64,000 nt of DNA from positions 186,001 through 250,000 of the forward strand of contig NZ_BMZT01000005.1 of NCBI RefSeq assembly GCF_014652935.1, read 5' to 3'. Within the stretch, counting starts at the first letter, position 1, and each line of letters starts with the position of its first letter. Source of the stretch: Luteimonas padinae. Lineage in GTDB: Bacteria > Pseudomonadota > Gammaproteobacteria > Xanthomonadales > Xanthomonadaceae. Below, piece after piece: positions 1 through 10,395 of this stretch. Made by a program: the position numbers and the translations under genes. The notes below the pieces were generated by a model. The model ran no database searches, was not told the DNA's origin, and was given only the letters and a program-made list of their open reading frames with translations.

Positions 1-1054
1 GCAGGCCCAGGCGGCGGCCGCGGCCGATGATCGCGGCCGGGGCGAAGTGCGCAGCCTCGAGGAAAACCGTGCGGGTCGCATCGGTCACGCGGGTGTCGTG
101 GCCGCCCATCAGGCCGGCCAGCCCGACCGGGCGGTCGGCGTCGGTGATCACCAGGAAGCCGTCGTCGAGCGCGGCCTCGCGCCCATCAAGCAGCTTCAGC
201 GATTCGCCGGCGCGGCCGCGGCGCACGCCCACCGGGCCCTTCAGCAGGCCGCGGTCGTAGGCGTGCATCGGCTGGCCGAGTTCGAGCATCACGTACTGGG
301 TCACGTCCACCAGCAGCGAGACCGGTCGCACGCCGCTGCGGCGCAGGCGCTCGGCCATCCACGCCGGCGTGGCGCGGGCGGCGTCGACGCCCTCGATCAC
401 GCGGCCGAGGTAGCGCGGGGCGTGGGCGCCCGCCTCCAGGCGCACGTCGACCGTGGCCTCGCTGGCGGCCGGAACCGGCGCGGCGTCGAGCGCGGCCACT
501 TCGCCACCGCAGGCCGCGGCCACGTCGAAGGCGATGCCGCGGATGCCGAAACAGTCGGCGCGGTTGGGCGTGAGCTTGAGTTCGAAGCTGGCGTCCGGCA
601 GGCCGAGGTAACCGGCCAGCGGCGCGCCGAGGGGCGCGTCGCCGGGCAGCTCGAGCAGGCCCGAGGCGTCGGCGTCGAGGCCGAGCTCCTTCGCCGAGCA
701 CAGCATGCCGTTGGATTCGACGCCGCGCAGCTTCGCGGCCTTGATCGTGAGTTCGCCGACCGTGGTGCCGATGGTCGCCAGCGGCGCGACCAGGCCGGGG
801 CGCGCGTTCGGCGCGCCACAGACGATCTGCAGCATGCCGGCGGCCCCGGCATCGACCTGGCAAACCTGCAGGCGGTCGGCCTCGGGATGCTTTTCGGCGG
901 ACACGATGCGCGCCACCACCACGCCGTCCAGCGCCTCGCCCAGCGGCGTGACCTCTTCGACCTCCAGGCCGATCGCGGTCAGGGTCGCGGCCAGCCCGTC
1001 GCGGGTGGCCGTGGTCGGCACGTGCTGGCGCAGCCAGTTCTCGGAGAATTTCAT
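1..1054 (-). CDS. pheT: Phenylalanine-tRNA ligase beta subunit (N-terminal part)
   Basis: Beta chain of the alpha2-beta2 enzyme that charges tRNA-Phe in the cytoplasm. The reading frame begins MKFSENWLRQHVPTT, the characteristic PheT start, and runs open to the left edge. About 351 residues are present of a family length near 790, so the gene is cut by the window. Visible parts are the N-terminal helix, the tRNA-binding (EMAP-like) fold at about residues 40-150 (with VCGAPN and NGMLCSAKELGL), and the start of the B3/B4 editing region (LTPNRADCF). It lies 43 bases downstream of pheS on the same strand, as in the usual pheST operon. Confidence 0.97.
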   Translation of the reverse strand, partial: MKFSENWLRQHVPTTATRDGLAATLTAIGLEVEEVTPLGEALDGVVVARIVSAEKHPEADRLQVCQVDAGAAGMLQIVCGAPNARPGLVAPLATIGTTVGELTIKAAKLRGVESNGMLCSAKELGLDADASGLLELPGDAPLGAPLAGYLGLPDASFELKLTPNRADCFGIRGIAFDVAAACGGEVAALDAAPVPAASEATVDVRLEAGAHAPRYLGRVIEGVDAARATPAWMAERLRRSGVRPVSLLVDVTQYVMLELGQPMHAYDRGLLKGPVGVRRGRAGESLKLLDGREAALDDGFLVITDADRPVGLAGLMGGHDTRVTDATRTVFLEAAHFAPAAIIGRGRRLGL

Positions 1055-1097
1055 CGCAACACCCGGTTGTCAGGGTCGAAGGACTGACGCTGGCGCG

Positions 1098-2283
<1,186 letters not shown>

Positions 2284-2310
2284 ACGTCGGCAGGACGGCG
2301 CCGGGCAGGT

Positions 2311-2670
2311 TTACGCTGCGAGCGCGCCCTTCGCCTTCTCGGCCAGCGCGGCAAAACCCGCCGCGTCGTGCACGGCGATGTCCGCCAGCACCTTGCGGTC
2401 GAGGGTGATGCCGGCCTTCATCAGGCCGTTCATGAAGCGGCTGTAGCTCATGCCGTTGATGCGGGCCGCCGCGTTGATGCGGGTAATCCACAGCGAACGG
2501 AAGTTGCGCTTCTTCTGCTTGCGGCCGATGTAGGCGTACTGCAGGGCCTTGGTGACGGCCTGCTTGGCGACGCGGAAGACCTTGCGGCGCGCGTTGTAGT
2601 AACCCTTGGCCTGCTTGAGGACCTTCTTGTGACGGCGGCGCGCCTGAACGCCACGCTTGACTCGTGCCAT
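2311..2670 (-). CDS. rplT: 50S ribosomal protein L20
   Basis: L20 of the large ribosomal subunit, 119 residues, needed for early 50S assembly and in enterobacteria also a translational repressor of rpmI-rplT. The sequence is diagnostic: [19 protein letters not shown], then [18 protein letters not shown] and [20 protein letters not shown]. The very basic N-terminal half and globular C-terminal half fit the family. It begins 13 bases after rpmI. Confidence 0.98.
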   Translation of the reverse strand: MARVKRGVQARRRHKKVLKQAKGYYNARRKVFRVAKQAVTKALQYAYIGRKQKKRNFRSLWITRINAAARINGMSYSRFMNGLMKAGITLDRKVLADIAVHDAAGFAALAEKAKGALAA

Positions 2671-2683
2671 GGTTCAGTCCTCC

Positions 2684-2881
2684 TCAGAGATACGGCAGCA
2701 TGCGGTCGAGACGACCGGAGTCGCACGCCGGGATGTGGTTCGTCTGGCGGAGGTTGCGCTTACGCTTCGTCGCCTTCTTGGTCAGGATGTGGCTGCGGTT
2801 GGCGTGGCCCGCCTTGTACTTGCCGGAAGCGGTCTTCCGGAAGCGCTTGGCCGCGCCCCGATGCGTCTTGATCTTGGGCAT
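2684..2881 (-). CDS. rpmI: 50S ribosomal protein L35
   Basis: L35, 65 residues. It starts [17 protein letters not shown] and contains [11 protein letters not shown], both signature stretches of the family. It sits between infC and rplT in the conserved order. A promoter-like site lies in the 235-base spacer upstream, so rpmI-rplT can probably be transcribed apart from infC. Confidence 0.98.
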   Translation of the reverse strand: MPKIKTHRGAAKRFRKTASGKYKAGHANRSHILTKKATKRKRNLRQTNHIPACDSGRLDRMLPYL

Positions 2882-3032
2882 TGCTGTGTCCTTGTCGGTA
2901 TTTCGTACTGGCCCGGGCGGTGGCCTGCGCCACGCTTTCCGTCCTGCCCTTGCCGGTGTGATGGCCGCGGCCCCATGGGAACCGTGGCGGGTCCAACCGG
3001 CCCGCGCGCAAGGCACGCGGACCGAGCCGCGC

Positions 3033-3062
3033 ATTATGCACGGCAGGTGGTTCCGTTTGCAA
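3033..3062 (-). promoter_or_regulatory. Probable internal promoter for rpmI-rplT
   Basis: On the minus strand TTGCAA and CATAAT are separated by 18 bases, about 150 bases before the rpmI start. A GC-rich palindrome (GGGCCGCC/GGCGGCCC, 3075-3092) lies just upstream, after the infC stop, but has no T-run. The rest of the 2882-3116 spacer shows no gene. Confidence 0.45.
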
Positions 3063-3116
3063 ATCAGGGGGTTCGGGCCGCCTGGGCGGCCCACGCGCGC
3101 GCGACGGCGCGCGGCG

Positions 3117-3638
3117 TCACTTCTTCTTCGGCGCGATCATCATGACCATCTGGCGGCCTTCCAGGCGCGGCCGGGACTCGATCACGATGTCCTCGCCGAG
3201 ATCGGCCTCGATGCGCGCGGCCATGCCGCGGCCCAGCTCCTGGTGGCTCATTTCGCGGCCACGGAAGCGGATGTTGACCTTGATCTTGTCGCCTTCCTCG
3301 AGGAACCCGCGCATCTTGCGCAGCTTGATCTGGTAGTCGCCCTCGTCGGTCACCGGACGGAACTTGACTTCCTTGATCTCGACCTGCTTCGACTTCTTCT
3401 TGGCCTCGTTGGCGCGCTTCTGCGCCTCGAAGCGGAACTTGCCGAAGTCCATGATCTTGCAGACCGGCGGATCGGCGTTGGGCTGGATCTCGACGAGGTC
3501 CAGTCCTTCCTCCTCGGCCATGGCGATGGCTTCGTCGCGCGAAAGCACGCCGACCATCTCGCCGTCCGAGCCGATCACGCGTACGCGGGGGACGCGGATT
3601 TCGAGGTTCCTGCGGTTCTGCTTGTCCGGGGTACTGAT
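3117..3638 (-). CDS. infC: Translation initiation factor IF-3, ATC start
   Basis: IF-3 binds the 30S subunit and proofreads start-codon selection. The product is 173 residues: N-terminal domain with [19 protein letters not shown] and [20 protein letters not shown], a lysine-rich linker, and a C-terminal domain ending [10 protein letters not shown]. No ATG, GTG or TTG sits at the expected start. The frame begins at an ATC codon ([11 protein letters not shown]) preceded by GGAG eight bases upstream, which matches the known practice of infC using rare AUU/AUC codons for autoregulation. An upstream ATG would add 25 residues foreign to the family. The gene lies 90 bases after thrS. Confidence 0.95.
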   Translation of the reverse strand: MSTPDKQNRRNLEIRVPRVRVIGSDGEMVGVLSRDEAIAMAEEEGLDLVEIQPNADPPVCKIMDFGKFRFEAQKRANEAKKKSKQVEIKEVKFRPVTDEGDYQIKLRKMRGFLEEGDKIKVNIRFRGREMSHQELGRGMAARIEADLGEDIVIESRPRLEGRQMVMMIAPKKK

Positions 3639-3728
3639 ATTGCAATCTCCGTGGGTGGCACTTCTGGCTGGGCCCATTTCCGGGACCCACGGCACCTGCC
3701 GCATGGCAGGCACCGGGCTACATGATAC

Positions 3729-5633
3729 TCAGGGACCCCGCTCCGCGTGCAGACGGGCCGTGAAGTCGGCCAGCGGCATCGAACCCAGGTCTTCCCCTCC
3801 GCGCGTGCGTACCGCAACCGCCCCCTGCTCCTTCTCGCGGTCCCCCACCACGAGCAGGTACGGCACGCGCGCGAGCGTGTGCTCGCGAATCTTATAGCCG
3901 ATCTTCTCGTTGCGCAAATCCGATTCCACCCGGAGCCCTTGATCCGCAAGGGTTTTCCGGACCTCGGCAGCCCAGTCGGCCTGGGCGTCGGTGATGTTCA
4001 TCACCACCGCCTGGACCGGGGCCAGCCAGGCCGGGAAGGCACCGGCGTGGTGCTCGATCAGGATGCCGATGAAGCGCTCCATCGAACCCACGATGGCGCG
4101 GTGCAGCATGACCGGCGTGCGCTTGGCACTGCTCTCGTCGACGTATTCAGCGCCAAGGCGGCCCGGCATCATGAAGTCGACCTGCATCGTGCCCAGCTGC
4201 CAGGTGCGGCCGATGGCGTCGCGCAGGTGGTACTCGATCTTGGGGCCGTAGAAGGCGCCCTCGCCCGGCAGCTCCTGCCACTCGACCCCGGCCGCGGACA
4301 GTGCGCCGCGCAGGGCGGCCTCGGCCTTGTCCCAGGTGGCGTCGTCGCCCAGGCGCGATTCGGGGCGCAGGGCCAGCTTCACCTGCACGTCGGTGAAGCC
4401 GAAATCGGCGTAGACCTTCATGGCCTGGGCGTGGAAGTCGGTGACCTCCTGCTCGATCTGGGCCTCGGTGCAGAACACATGGCCGTCGTCCTGGGTGAAG
4501 CCGCGCACGCGCAGGATGCCGTGCAGGGCGCCGGAGGGCTCGTTGCGGTGGCAGCTGCCGAACTCGCCGTAGCGGATCGGCAGGTCGCGGTAGCTGTGCA
4601 GGCCCTGGTTGAACACCTGCACGTGGCCCGGGCAGTTCATGGGCTTCACCGCGTAGGTCCGCTTCTCGGACTCGGTGAAGAACATGTTCTCCTTGTAGTT
4701 GTCCCAGTGGCCGGACTTCTGCCACAGGCTGACGTCGAGGATCTGCGGGCAGCGCACCTCGCCGTAGCCGCTGGCGCGGTAGACGCCGCGCATGTACTGC
4801 TCCACCACCTGCCACAGGGCCCAGCCCTTGGGGTGCCAGAACACCAGGCCCGGGGCCTCTTCCTGCAGGTGGAAAAGCTCCTGCTGCTTGCCGATGCGGC
4901 GGTGGTCGCGCTTCTCGGCCTCCTCGATGCGCTGCATGTAGGCCTTGAGCTGCTTGGCATCGGCCCAGGCGGTGCCGTAGATGCGCTGCAGTTGCTCGTT
5001 CTTGGCATCGCCGCGCCAGTAGGCGCCGGAGGTCCGCAGCAGCTTGAAGGCCTTCAGGAAGCGCGTGTTGGGCACGTGCGGGCCGCGGCACATGTCCACG
5101 TACTCCTGGTGGTGGTACAGGCCCATGGCCGTGACCTCGGGGCCCATGTCCTCGATCAGGCGCAGCTTGTAGTCCTCGCCGCGGGCCTTGAACGTCTCGA
5201 TCACCTCGTCACGCGGGGTCGTGCGCTTGATGACGTCGTACTCGGTGTCGATCAGCTCGCGCATGCGGGCCTCGATCGCAGCCATGTCCTCCGGCGTGAA
5301 GGGCTGGGCGCGCCAGATGTCGTAGTAGAAGCCGTCCTCGATCACCGGGCCGATCACCATCTTGGCGTCCGGGTAGAGCTGCTTGACCGCGTGGCCCACG
5401 AGATGGGCGCAGGAGTGGCGGATGATCTCCACGCCCTCCGGGTCCTTCGGGGTGAGGATCTGCAGGCTGGCATCGTGGTCGATGAGGTCGGAGGCATCGA
5501 CCTGGCGGCCGTCGACCTTGCCGGCCACGGTGGCCTTGGCCAGGCCCGGGCCGATGGACTCGGCGACCTGCATGACGGTGACGGGGGCGTCGAACTCGCG
5601 GCGGCTGCCGTCTGGGAGCGTGATCGTGATCAT
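3729..5633 (-). CDS. thrS: Threonine-tRNA ligase
   Basis: Charges tRNA-Thr and edits mischarged Ser-tRNA-Thr; 634 residues, normal for bacterial ThrRS. The start is [15 protein letters not shown], opening the N-terminal TGS domain (residues 1-61). The editing domain follows, with [13 protein letters not shown] and later CRGPHVPNT. The class II catalytic core carries [10 protein letters not shown] and FRRNEPSG-like [12 protein letters not shown], then the anticodon-binding domain (residues 535 onward). It heads the thrS-infC-rpmI-rplT-pheST cluster. A leader with a terminator hairpin and a small open frame precedes it. Confidence 0.98.
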   Translation of the reverse strand: MITITLPDGSRREFDAPVTVMQVAESIGPGLAKATVAGKVDGRQVDASDLIDHDASLQILTPKDPEGVEIIRHSCAHLVGHAVKQLYPDAKMVIGPVIEDGFYYDIWRAQPFTPEDMAAIEARMRELIDTEYDVIKRTTPRDEVIETFKARGEDYKLRLIEDMGPEVTAMGLYHHQEYVDMCRGPHVPNTRFLKAFKLLRTSGAYWRGDAKNEQLQRIYGTAWADAKQLKAYMQRIEEAEKRDHRRIGKQQELFHLQEEAPGLVFWHPKGWALWQVVEQYMRGVYRASGYGEVRCPQILDVSLWQKSGHWDNYKENMFFTESEKRTYAVKPMNCPGHVQVFNQGLHSYRDLPIRYGEFGSCHRNEPSGALHGILRVRGFTQDDGHVFCTEAQIEQEVTDFHAQAMKVYADFGFTDVQVKLALRPESRLGDDATWDKAEAALRGALSAAGVEWQELPGEGAFYGPKIEYHLRDAIGRTWQLGTMQVDFMMPGRLGAEYVDESSAKRTPVMLHRAIVGSMERFIGILIEHHAGAFPAWLAPVQAVVMNITDAQADWAAEVRKTLADQGLRVESDLRNEKIGYKIREHTLARVPYLLVVGDREKEQGAVAVRTRGGEDLGSMPLADFTARLHAERGP

Positions 5634-5690
5634 GGCGATGGGGTGTCTGGTGGGTTCGGACCACGGTATTGGCCGAGGCCCGTGGGCATG

Positions 5691-5715
5691 AAAAAAGGCG
5701 CCACGCGGGCGCCTT
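5691..5715 (-). terminator. Intrinsic terminator in the thrS leader
   Basis: On the minus strand a GGCGCC stem with a 5-base loop is followed directly by TTTTTT, 57 bases before the thrS start. It could end the virB operon or act as an attenuator for thrS. A promoter-like TAGAAT lies upstream of it and downstream of virB6, so transcripts begun there must cross this hairpin to reach thrS. Confidence 0.7.
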
Positions 5716-5737
5716 CCGGAATCGGCCGCGGGCGGGA

Positions 5738-5764
5738 TCAGCAATGGGCGGAGGTAGTGTCCAT
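5738..5764 (-). CDS. Possible thrS leader peptide
   Basis: A short open frame reads MDTTSAHC and ends 22 bases before the leader terminator. Two of its eight codons are threonine, next to each other. Position and content would suit ribosome-mediated attenuation of thrS by threonine supply. Eight codons with two threonines is weak evidence, there is no strong ribosome binding site, and chance is a real alternative. Confidence 0.25.
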   Translation of the reverse strand: MDTTSAHC

Positions 5765-5822
5765 GTCGCACGCTCGGCCGGCGCGTTGGCGCGGGCCACC
5801 TGTCTCCCGGGGATGCGGCCCG

Positions 5823-5828
5823 ATTCTA
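5823..5828 (-). promoter_or_regulatory. -10 box, probable thrS promoter
   Basis: TAGAAT on the minus strand lies in the gap between the virB6 stop (5864) and the thrS leader. No convincing -35 box is seen. If active it gives a leader of about 185 bases containing the small frame at 5738-5764 and the hairpin at 5691-5715. Confidence 0.4.
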
Positions 5829-5863
5829 GCCGAAACCCGGACGCCCGGACGGAACGCGGCACC

Positions 5864-6868
5864 TCAGCCGCCGCGTCCGACCACGCCGGGTGGCAGCCCC
5901 GAACCCGGCGGCGGGGCCGCCCCGCCTCCGGTTGCCACGCCCACCGCGTTGTAGGGCGAAAACTGGCCCAGCACGCCGTTGAAGAACATCGCCGCCATCG
6001 GCGGCGCGCTGACAATCAGCATGGTCAGGATCAGGCCCATGCCCCCCTGCTGCATCGCCATCGAAGCCAGACTCTCCTGCGGCGCGCCGGTTAGCCAGTC
6101 GGCCACCCAGAACGCCAGGCCCACGGCGATCAGCATGTCCAGGGCGAGCGTCACCATCACCGTCAACAGCGCGAGCGAGAACAGCGTCCCCAAGCCGTAG
6201 TACAGCCATTTGCTGAACAACTGGCGCGTGGCCCGGAACAGCAGGCAGAGGATGAAGAGCGGCCCAAGCCCCACCACCAGCGCGATGGCCACCTTGTTCA
6301 ACAGCAGCATGGCCGCGGCGATGATCGCCGGTCCGCCAAGTCCGACGCCTGCAAACCACATTGCGCGTGATTTGCGCCCTTCGGTGAGCAGGTCGCCGCC
6401 AGGGTCGATCGAATCGATCACCTGGAGCGCGACCTGCATGATCGCCAGCACCTCGTCGATGTCTTCATAGGCGCCGCCCTCCTCCCGGCCGGTCACCATC
6501 TGCGACACGGCCTCTCCCAGCCCGTCGGTGAGCACGCGGTATGTCGAACCCGCGCCCGCCGCCGCGCCGGTCGCGATACCGATCACCAGCACCGCCTTCA
6601 GCGCATCCCCCACCAGCGCCATCATCGGCTCCCGGGACAGCCCCGTGGCGATGCGATAGCCCTGGACCAGGATCCAGAGCGTGAGCAGGGTCAGCGCCGC
6701 GCTGCCGGCGACCGTGACCACGCGGCCCAGCAGGTTCCCCGCGAACTCGCCGATCTCGTCATCGAGGAAACCGTTGATCTCCTGGAAAAAGACCATGTTG
6801 GGCAGGCCCTGGGCCTGGGCCCAGTCCATCCCGGCCGCCACCAGCCATGCCACGCTCTCGATCGCCAC
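5864..6868 (-). CDS. virB6: Type IV secretion inner-membrane protein VirB6
   Basis: VirB6 is the polytopic inner-membrane component of the T4SS channel. The 334-residue product has about six hydrophobic segments, for example VVTVAGSAALTLLTLWILV, VVGLGPLFILCLLF and LALLTVMVTLALDMLI, and the VGLGPLF-type stretch typical of TrbL/VirB6. The tail after about residue 305 is rich in glycine and proline (GGGAAPPPGSG). It is the last gene of the virB operon, 10 bases after virB5. Confidence 0.9.
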   Translation of the reverse strand: MAIESVAWLVAAGMDWAQAQGLPNMVFFQEINGFLDDEIGEFAGNLLGRVVTVAGSAALTLLTLWILVQGYRIATGLSREPMMALVGDALKAVLVIGIATGAAAGAGSTYRVLTDGLGEAVSQMVTGREEGGAYEDIDEVLAIMQVALQVIDSIDPGGDLLTEGRKSRAMWFAGVGLGGPAIIAAAMLLLNKVAIALVVGLGPLFILCLLFRATRQLFSKWLYYGLGTLFSLALLTVMVTLALDMLIAVGLAFWVADWLTGAPQESLASMAMQQGGMGLILTMLIVSAPPMAAMFFNGVLGQFSPYNAVGVATGGGAAPPPGSGLPPGVVGRGG

Positions 6869-6878
6869 GTCCGCGCCC

Positions 6879-7619
6879 CTACCGGTCGCGCTCGCGGGCG
6901 GCCCGGAGCGCGAGCTTCAGCATCACGCCCTGCACGACCGCACCGCGCGCCCCGGAACCTTCGAGGGCTTCGTTGGCGACGCGGACATGGTTGTCGCGCA
7001 GCGCGCGCAGCGCGGTGTCGTAGGCCGACATCAGCCGCTCGCCGCTCTGGACGTCGTTCTGCAGCTGGCCCTGGATCGAGAGGATGCGGTTGGTGTTGGA
7101 GGCGAGCTTGCCCTCCTCCTCCGGCTGGATGCCACCGCGCTCTGCATAGGCCTCGCGCAGCTCCCGGTCACGCTCGTTCACGTCGTCCAGCATCGCCACC
7201 AGGGCGTTGAAGCGGCGGTTCTCGGTCCGCACGATGGACACGCAGTAGGCGTGCAGTTCCGCGCCCTTCGGATTCCTGGCCGATGCCGTTCCGCAGCGCT
7301 TGTCGACGCCGGCATCCTCTTCGACCTGCTGGAAGTTCTCGCGGTGGCTGCCGCCGCCCGCATAGGCCTCGCCGGTCACCAGCGCCTGCTCGAACTGCTT
7401 GTCCAGGGTCTGCAGCTGTTCGACCTGCCGCTTGTAGTCCTCGATCATCTGCTGGTACTGGGCCACCCATCCCAGCGCGGTCTTGACGGTGTGCGGGACA
7501 TCCACCACCGCCCACTGTGCGGACGCAGGCCACGCCGCCATGGCGCCACACACCCCCAGTACCAGCGCCGCCATCCGCAGACGGGGCGTCCTTGCCCCTG
7601 CAACTTCCCTGTCGTCCAT
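6879..7619 (-). CDS. virB5: Type IV secretion protein VirB5 (minor pilin)
   Basis: Periplasmic or pilus-tip component of the T4SS, 246 residues. The start at MDDREVAGART gives a hydrophobic signal segment (MAALVLGVCGAMAAWPASA) with probable cleavage near residue 34. The mature part begins QWAVVDVPHTVK and is mostly predicted helix: QYQQMIEDYKRQVEQLQTLD near 55-75 and a C-terminal helix bundle with ANTNRI-like SNTNRILSIQGQLQ. That pattern matches VirB5/TraC proteins. It lies 20 bases after virB4 and 10 before virB6. VirB5 varies greatly between systems, so position supports the call as much as sequence does. Confidence 0.82.
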   Translation of the reverse strand: MDDREVAGARTPRLRMAALVLGVCGAMAAWPASAQWAVVDVPHTVKTALGWVAQYQQMIEDYKRQVEQLQTLDKQFEQALVTGEAYAGGGSHRENFQQVEEDAGVDKRCGTASARNPKGAELHAYCVSIVRTENRRFNALVAMLDDVNERDRELREAYAERGGIQPEEEGKLASNTNRILSIQGQLQNDVQSGERLMSAYDTALRALRDNHVRVANEALEGSGARGAVVQGVMLKLALRAARERDR

Positions 7620-7639
7620 GTCCCTCTCCCTGGGTTGAA

Positions 7640-10093
7640 TCAGCTGCCGCCATGTCCATCGGCGGTCCCGGATGGCCGCCTGCCCCTGCGCCTCGCCTGG
7701 AACGGCCCGAGCCAGTCCTGCGGGCGCAGCGCGTCCGGCGCCACGCCTCGTGCGGCGGCCTGTTCGGCGACCACCTCGTGCATCACCGCGATGTTGTCCG
7801 TGGAGGCCGAGATAACGGCAAGAATGTCGTCCAGCCCTTCCAAATCGAGCCTGCAGACGGCCGAAGCGTGCCCCTGCTTGACCAGGAAGCTTCGCGAGCG
7901 CTCGTCGAGCGAAACGACGACGCGATACTCGGCCTCGGTGAGCTTCAGCCCTTCCACATAGTCCCGACGGCTGGCGTTGGGATTGGGCAGCAGCACGAGC
8001 GTCGCGGTCTGTTCGACCAGCGCGGCGGCGATGTCGCTCGCCAGCGCGTCCTCCGGGCTCTGCGTCGCGAAGATCCCGAGACCGTTCTGCTTGCGGATGG
8101 TCTTCTGCTTGTTGCGCGCGAACGCCTTGAGCGCGCCGCCGCCGTCGAGGATCTTCCAGAACTCGTCCATCACGTAGACCAGCCGGCGGCCATCGATGAT
8201 CCCTTCCAGCCGGTGCAGCAGATAGCGCACCACCGGCACCCTGACCTCGGCGTTGTCGAGGATGTCGGTGTAGTCGAAGCCGATGATGTTCGAGCGCGAC
8301 AGGTCGATCGTGTCCACCGGGTTGTCGAACACCCACCCCAGGCTGTGGCCCGCGGTCCACTTGCGCAGGCGAGCGTGGAGGCCGTCGTCGCCCATGTTCG
8401 GCAGGCTCTTCTGCAGGTTGGCCATGCTGCGCAGGTGCATGGGCGTGTCCAGCAGCCCGGCCACGGCGCGGAAGATGTCCTCGTCCTCGCGCGCGGTGTA
8501 CGCCGGCTTGCCCGCGAGCAGCTTCACCAGCTCCACCAGGAACTGGGCGTTGGCATCGCTGCGCTCGCACTGCAGGGGATTGAAGCCCGTGGGCCGGCCG
8601 TTCTCCAGCGCCAGGTAGTTGCCGCCGCAGGCACGCACGAAGATCTCGGCCCCGCGGTCCTTGTCGAAGAAGAACACCGTCGGCGCGGGGTCGAGCTTCT
8701 GCGACTGCGCCAGCAGGAAGTTCACCAGGGCCGTCTTGCCGGTGCCGGACTTGCCGATCACGAGGGTGTTGCCCAGCGCCTTCTCGCCCAGCGAATCCTC
8801 GGCCGGATGCGTGGCGTGGAAGTTGAAGTGGTAGGGCTGGCCGTTGCTGGCCTGCAGCGTGGTCACACAGTCGCCCCACGGGTTGCCCGCGCGCTTGCCG
8901 CCGGCGAAGTTGTGGAGCGGCGAGAGGCCGAGGAAGTTCAGCGAGCTGACATTGGCCAGGCGCGTCCGGTAGCGCCAGTTGCCGGGAAGCTGGGCATAGA
9001 ACGCCGACGCGACGGCAAGATCCTCCTTCGCGGACACGAAGCCGGCATTCGAGAGCTCCGCGCGGGCCTCGGCGACGTGCCTGGACAGCAGGTCCTGGCT
9101 GGCGGCATGGACGGCGAGCGAGAAGTGGTACTCGCCCAGCACGAAGTTTCCCGAAGCGAGCTGGTCCATCGCCTGGTCGAGCTCGGCGATCTGGCTGACC
9201 GCGCGGTCGCCGGACGACACCATCATCCCCTTGGTGCGGTCGAGCACCCGCAGCGCGTCCTGCCGGCCCATGGGACTGAAGGACTGCGTGAGCACGTACT
9301 CGAAGCCGAGATACTTGAGCCCGTTGAGGATCCCGGGCCAGGTGGCGTCCGTGTACTCCTTGATGTTGAGGATGGCCCCGTATTCGTGGGTGCCGTCCGG
9401 AAGCGCGACGACGAAGTCGCCCGTCCGTGCCGAGAACGTGTGCCGGCTGACGGAGAGATAGTCGGCGATCGGCGCGTGCAATACCGGAACGGGCTCGTCC
9501 AGCCGGTTGAGGACGTAGCCATACAGCTCCAGCACTTCGGAAAACGCGATCCCGTTGTCGCGCTCGTACATGCCGAGGCGCTGCGGGGAATAGTCCCTGA
9601 GCACCGCTTCGACGTTGCCTGCGAGCTCGTGCACCCGCGCGATCGCCTGCTGCTCCGCCGCGGCCAGCCTGTCCAGGTCGGCGGAGCGCTCGACCAGGCG
9701 ACGGCCCGCGACCACGGGCCGGTAAAGCAGGGTGAGGTAGAGATCGTTCTGCAGTGACTCCTGCCCTTCCAGCTTGCGGAAATAGGCGTCCGAGAGGTCC
9801 TGGTTGAAGGCGCCTTCGAAGCGCCCTCCCCCTTCGATGCGCCGACGCCCGCGGATGTCGTGGGTCCAGAACGCGACGTTGGCGAAATCCGGCGCCCGCA
9901 GCGTCTGCAGCATGCGGTTGAAGGTGGCATGCCGGTGCTCGAGATCCCACTCCTCCCGGCCGACGAACGGCAGCCCGTCAAGCCGCCACGCGACGAGGTA
10001 GTCCCCCCCGGTGGTCTTGACCACGTCGCTGGCGACATGGCTCGACAGCGGCACGAAGCCGGCGACCGCGGCATCGGCGACCCGGGGGTTCAC
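7640..10093 (-). CDS. virB4: Type IV secretion ATPase VirB4
   Basis: Cytoplasmic ATPase at the base of the T4SS, needed for pilus biogenesis and transport. Length 817, normal. The N-terminal CagE/TrbE/VirB4 domain covers about residues 15-400. Walker A is GKSGTGKT near 447-454, Walker B is VYVMDEFWKIL near 640. The reading frame starts at GTG, overlapping the virB3 stop as GTGA, which implies translational coupling. Among the VirB proteins this is one of the clearest by sequence. Confidence 0.96.
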   Translation of the reverse strand: MNPRVADAAVAGFVPLSSHVASDVVKTTGGDYLVAWRLDGLPFVGREEWDLEHRHATFNRMLQTLRAPDFANVAFWTHDIRGRRRIEGGGRFEGAFNQDLSDAYFRKLEGQESLQNDLYLTLLYRPVVAGRRLVERSADLDRLAAAEQQAIARVHELAGNVEAVLRDYSPQRLGMYERDNGIAFSEVLELYGYVLNRLDEPVPVLHAPIADYLSVSRHTFSARTGDFVVALPDGTHEYGAILNIKEYTDATWPGILNGLKYLGFEYVLTQSFSPMGRQDALRVLDRTKGMMVSSGDRAVSQIAELDQAMDQLASGNFVLGEYHFSLAVHAASQDLLSRHVAEARAELSNAGFVSAKEDLAVASAFYAQLPGNWRYRTRLANVSSLNFLGLSPLHNFAGGKRAGNPWGDCVTTLQASNGQPYHFNFHATHPAEDSLGEKALGNTLVIGKSGTGKTALVNFLLAQSQKLDPAPTVFFFDKDRGAEIFVRACGGNYLALENGRPTGFNPLQCERSDANAQFLVELVKLLAGKPAYTAREDEDIFRAVAGLLDTPMHLRSMANLQKSLPNMGDDGLHARLRKWTAGHSLGWVFDNPVDTIDLSRSNIIGFDYTDILDNAEVRVPVVRYLLHRLEGIIDGRRLVYVMDEFWKILDGGGALKAFARNKQKTIRKQNGLGIFATQSPEDALASDIAAALVEQTATLVLLPNPNASRRDYVEGLKLTEAEYRVVVSLDERSRSFLVKQGHASAVCRLDLEGLDDILAVISASTDNIAVMHEVVAEQAAARGVAPDALRPQDWLGPFQARRRGRRPSGTADGHGGS

Positions 10094-10395
10094 ACGCGCC
10101 TCCCGGGCGCACGGCCGGCCAGCGGCGAGAACGACCAGTCACCCCCGCGGAGGCCGCGATTGCGCACCTTGGCGAGGACCTGCCAGCGCAGGCCCAGCAG
10201 ACGGAAGACCATCTCGTCGCGCCTGGCCATCTGGCGCATGCCGAGGATCACCAGCGGCATCAGCACCAGCAGCAGCAGGTTCACGTACACCGCGAGCAGC
10301 AGGCAGGCCCCGGCGCCGATGAAGAACGGCACGTAAGGCACGCCCAGGAACATCGCCGGCCGGGTGCAGCCGCGGAAGAGCACGTCCTTACGCAC
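10090..10395 (-). CDS. virB3: Type IV secretion protein VirB3
   Basis: Small inner-membrane subunit that works with VirB4. A GTG start gives VRKDVLFRGCTRPAMFLGVP, the usual VirB3 opening (hydrophilic lead, then R-G-x-T-R-P). The hydrophobic pair VPYVPFFIGAGACLLLAV and NLLLLVLMPLVILGMRQMA follows; 101 residues in total. An ATG 21 bases earlier is possible but would overlap virB2 further. It overlaps the end of virB2 and is coupled to virB4. Confidence 0.9.
   Translation of the reverse strand: MRKDVLFRGCTRPAMFLGVPYVPFFIGAGACLLLAVYVNLLLLVLMPLVILGMRQMARRDEMVFRLLGLRWQVLAKVRNRGLRGGDWSFSPLAGRAPGRRV

Noticed and set aside
3747-5954. A 735-codon open frame on the plus strand opposite thrS
   Set aside because: It is the antisense shadow of a highly conserved synthetase in GC-rich DNA; the product is repetitive Val/Ala/Leu/His/Gly with no family features.
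6879-9950. A 1023-codon frame spanning virB5 and most of virB4
   Set aside because: Only the last 246 codons (virB5) are protein-like; the earlier part is an out-of-frame reading of virB4, which is intact in another frame.
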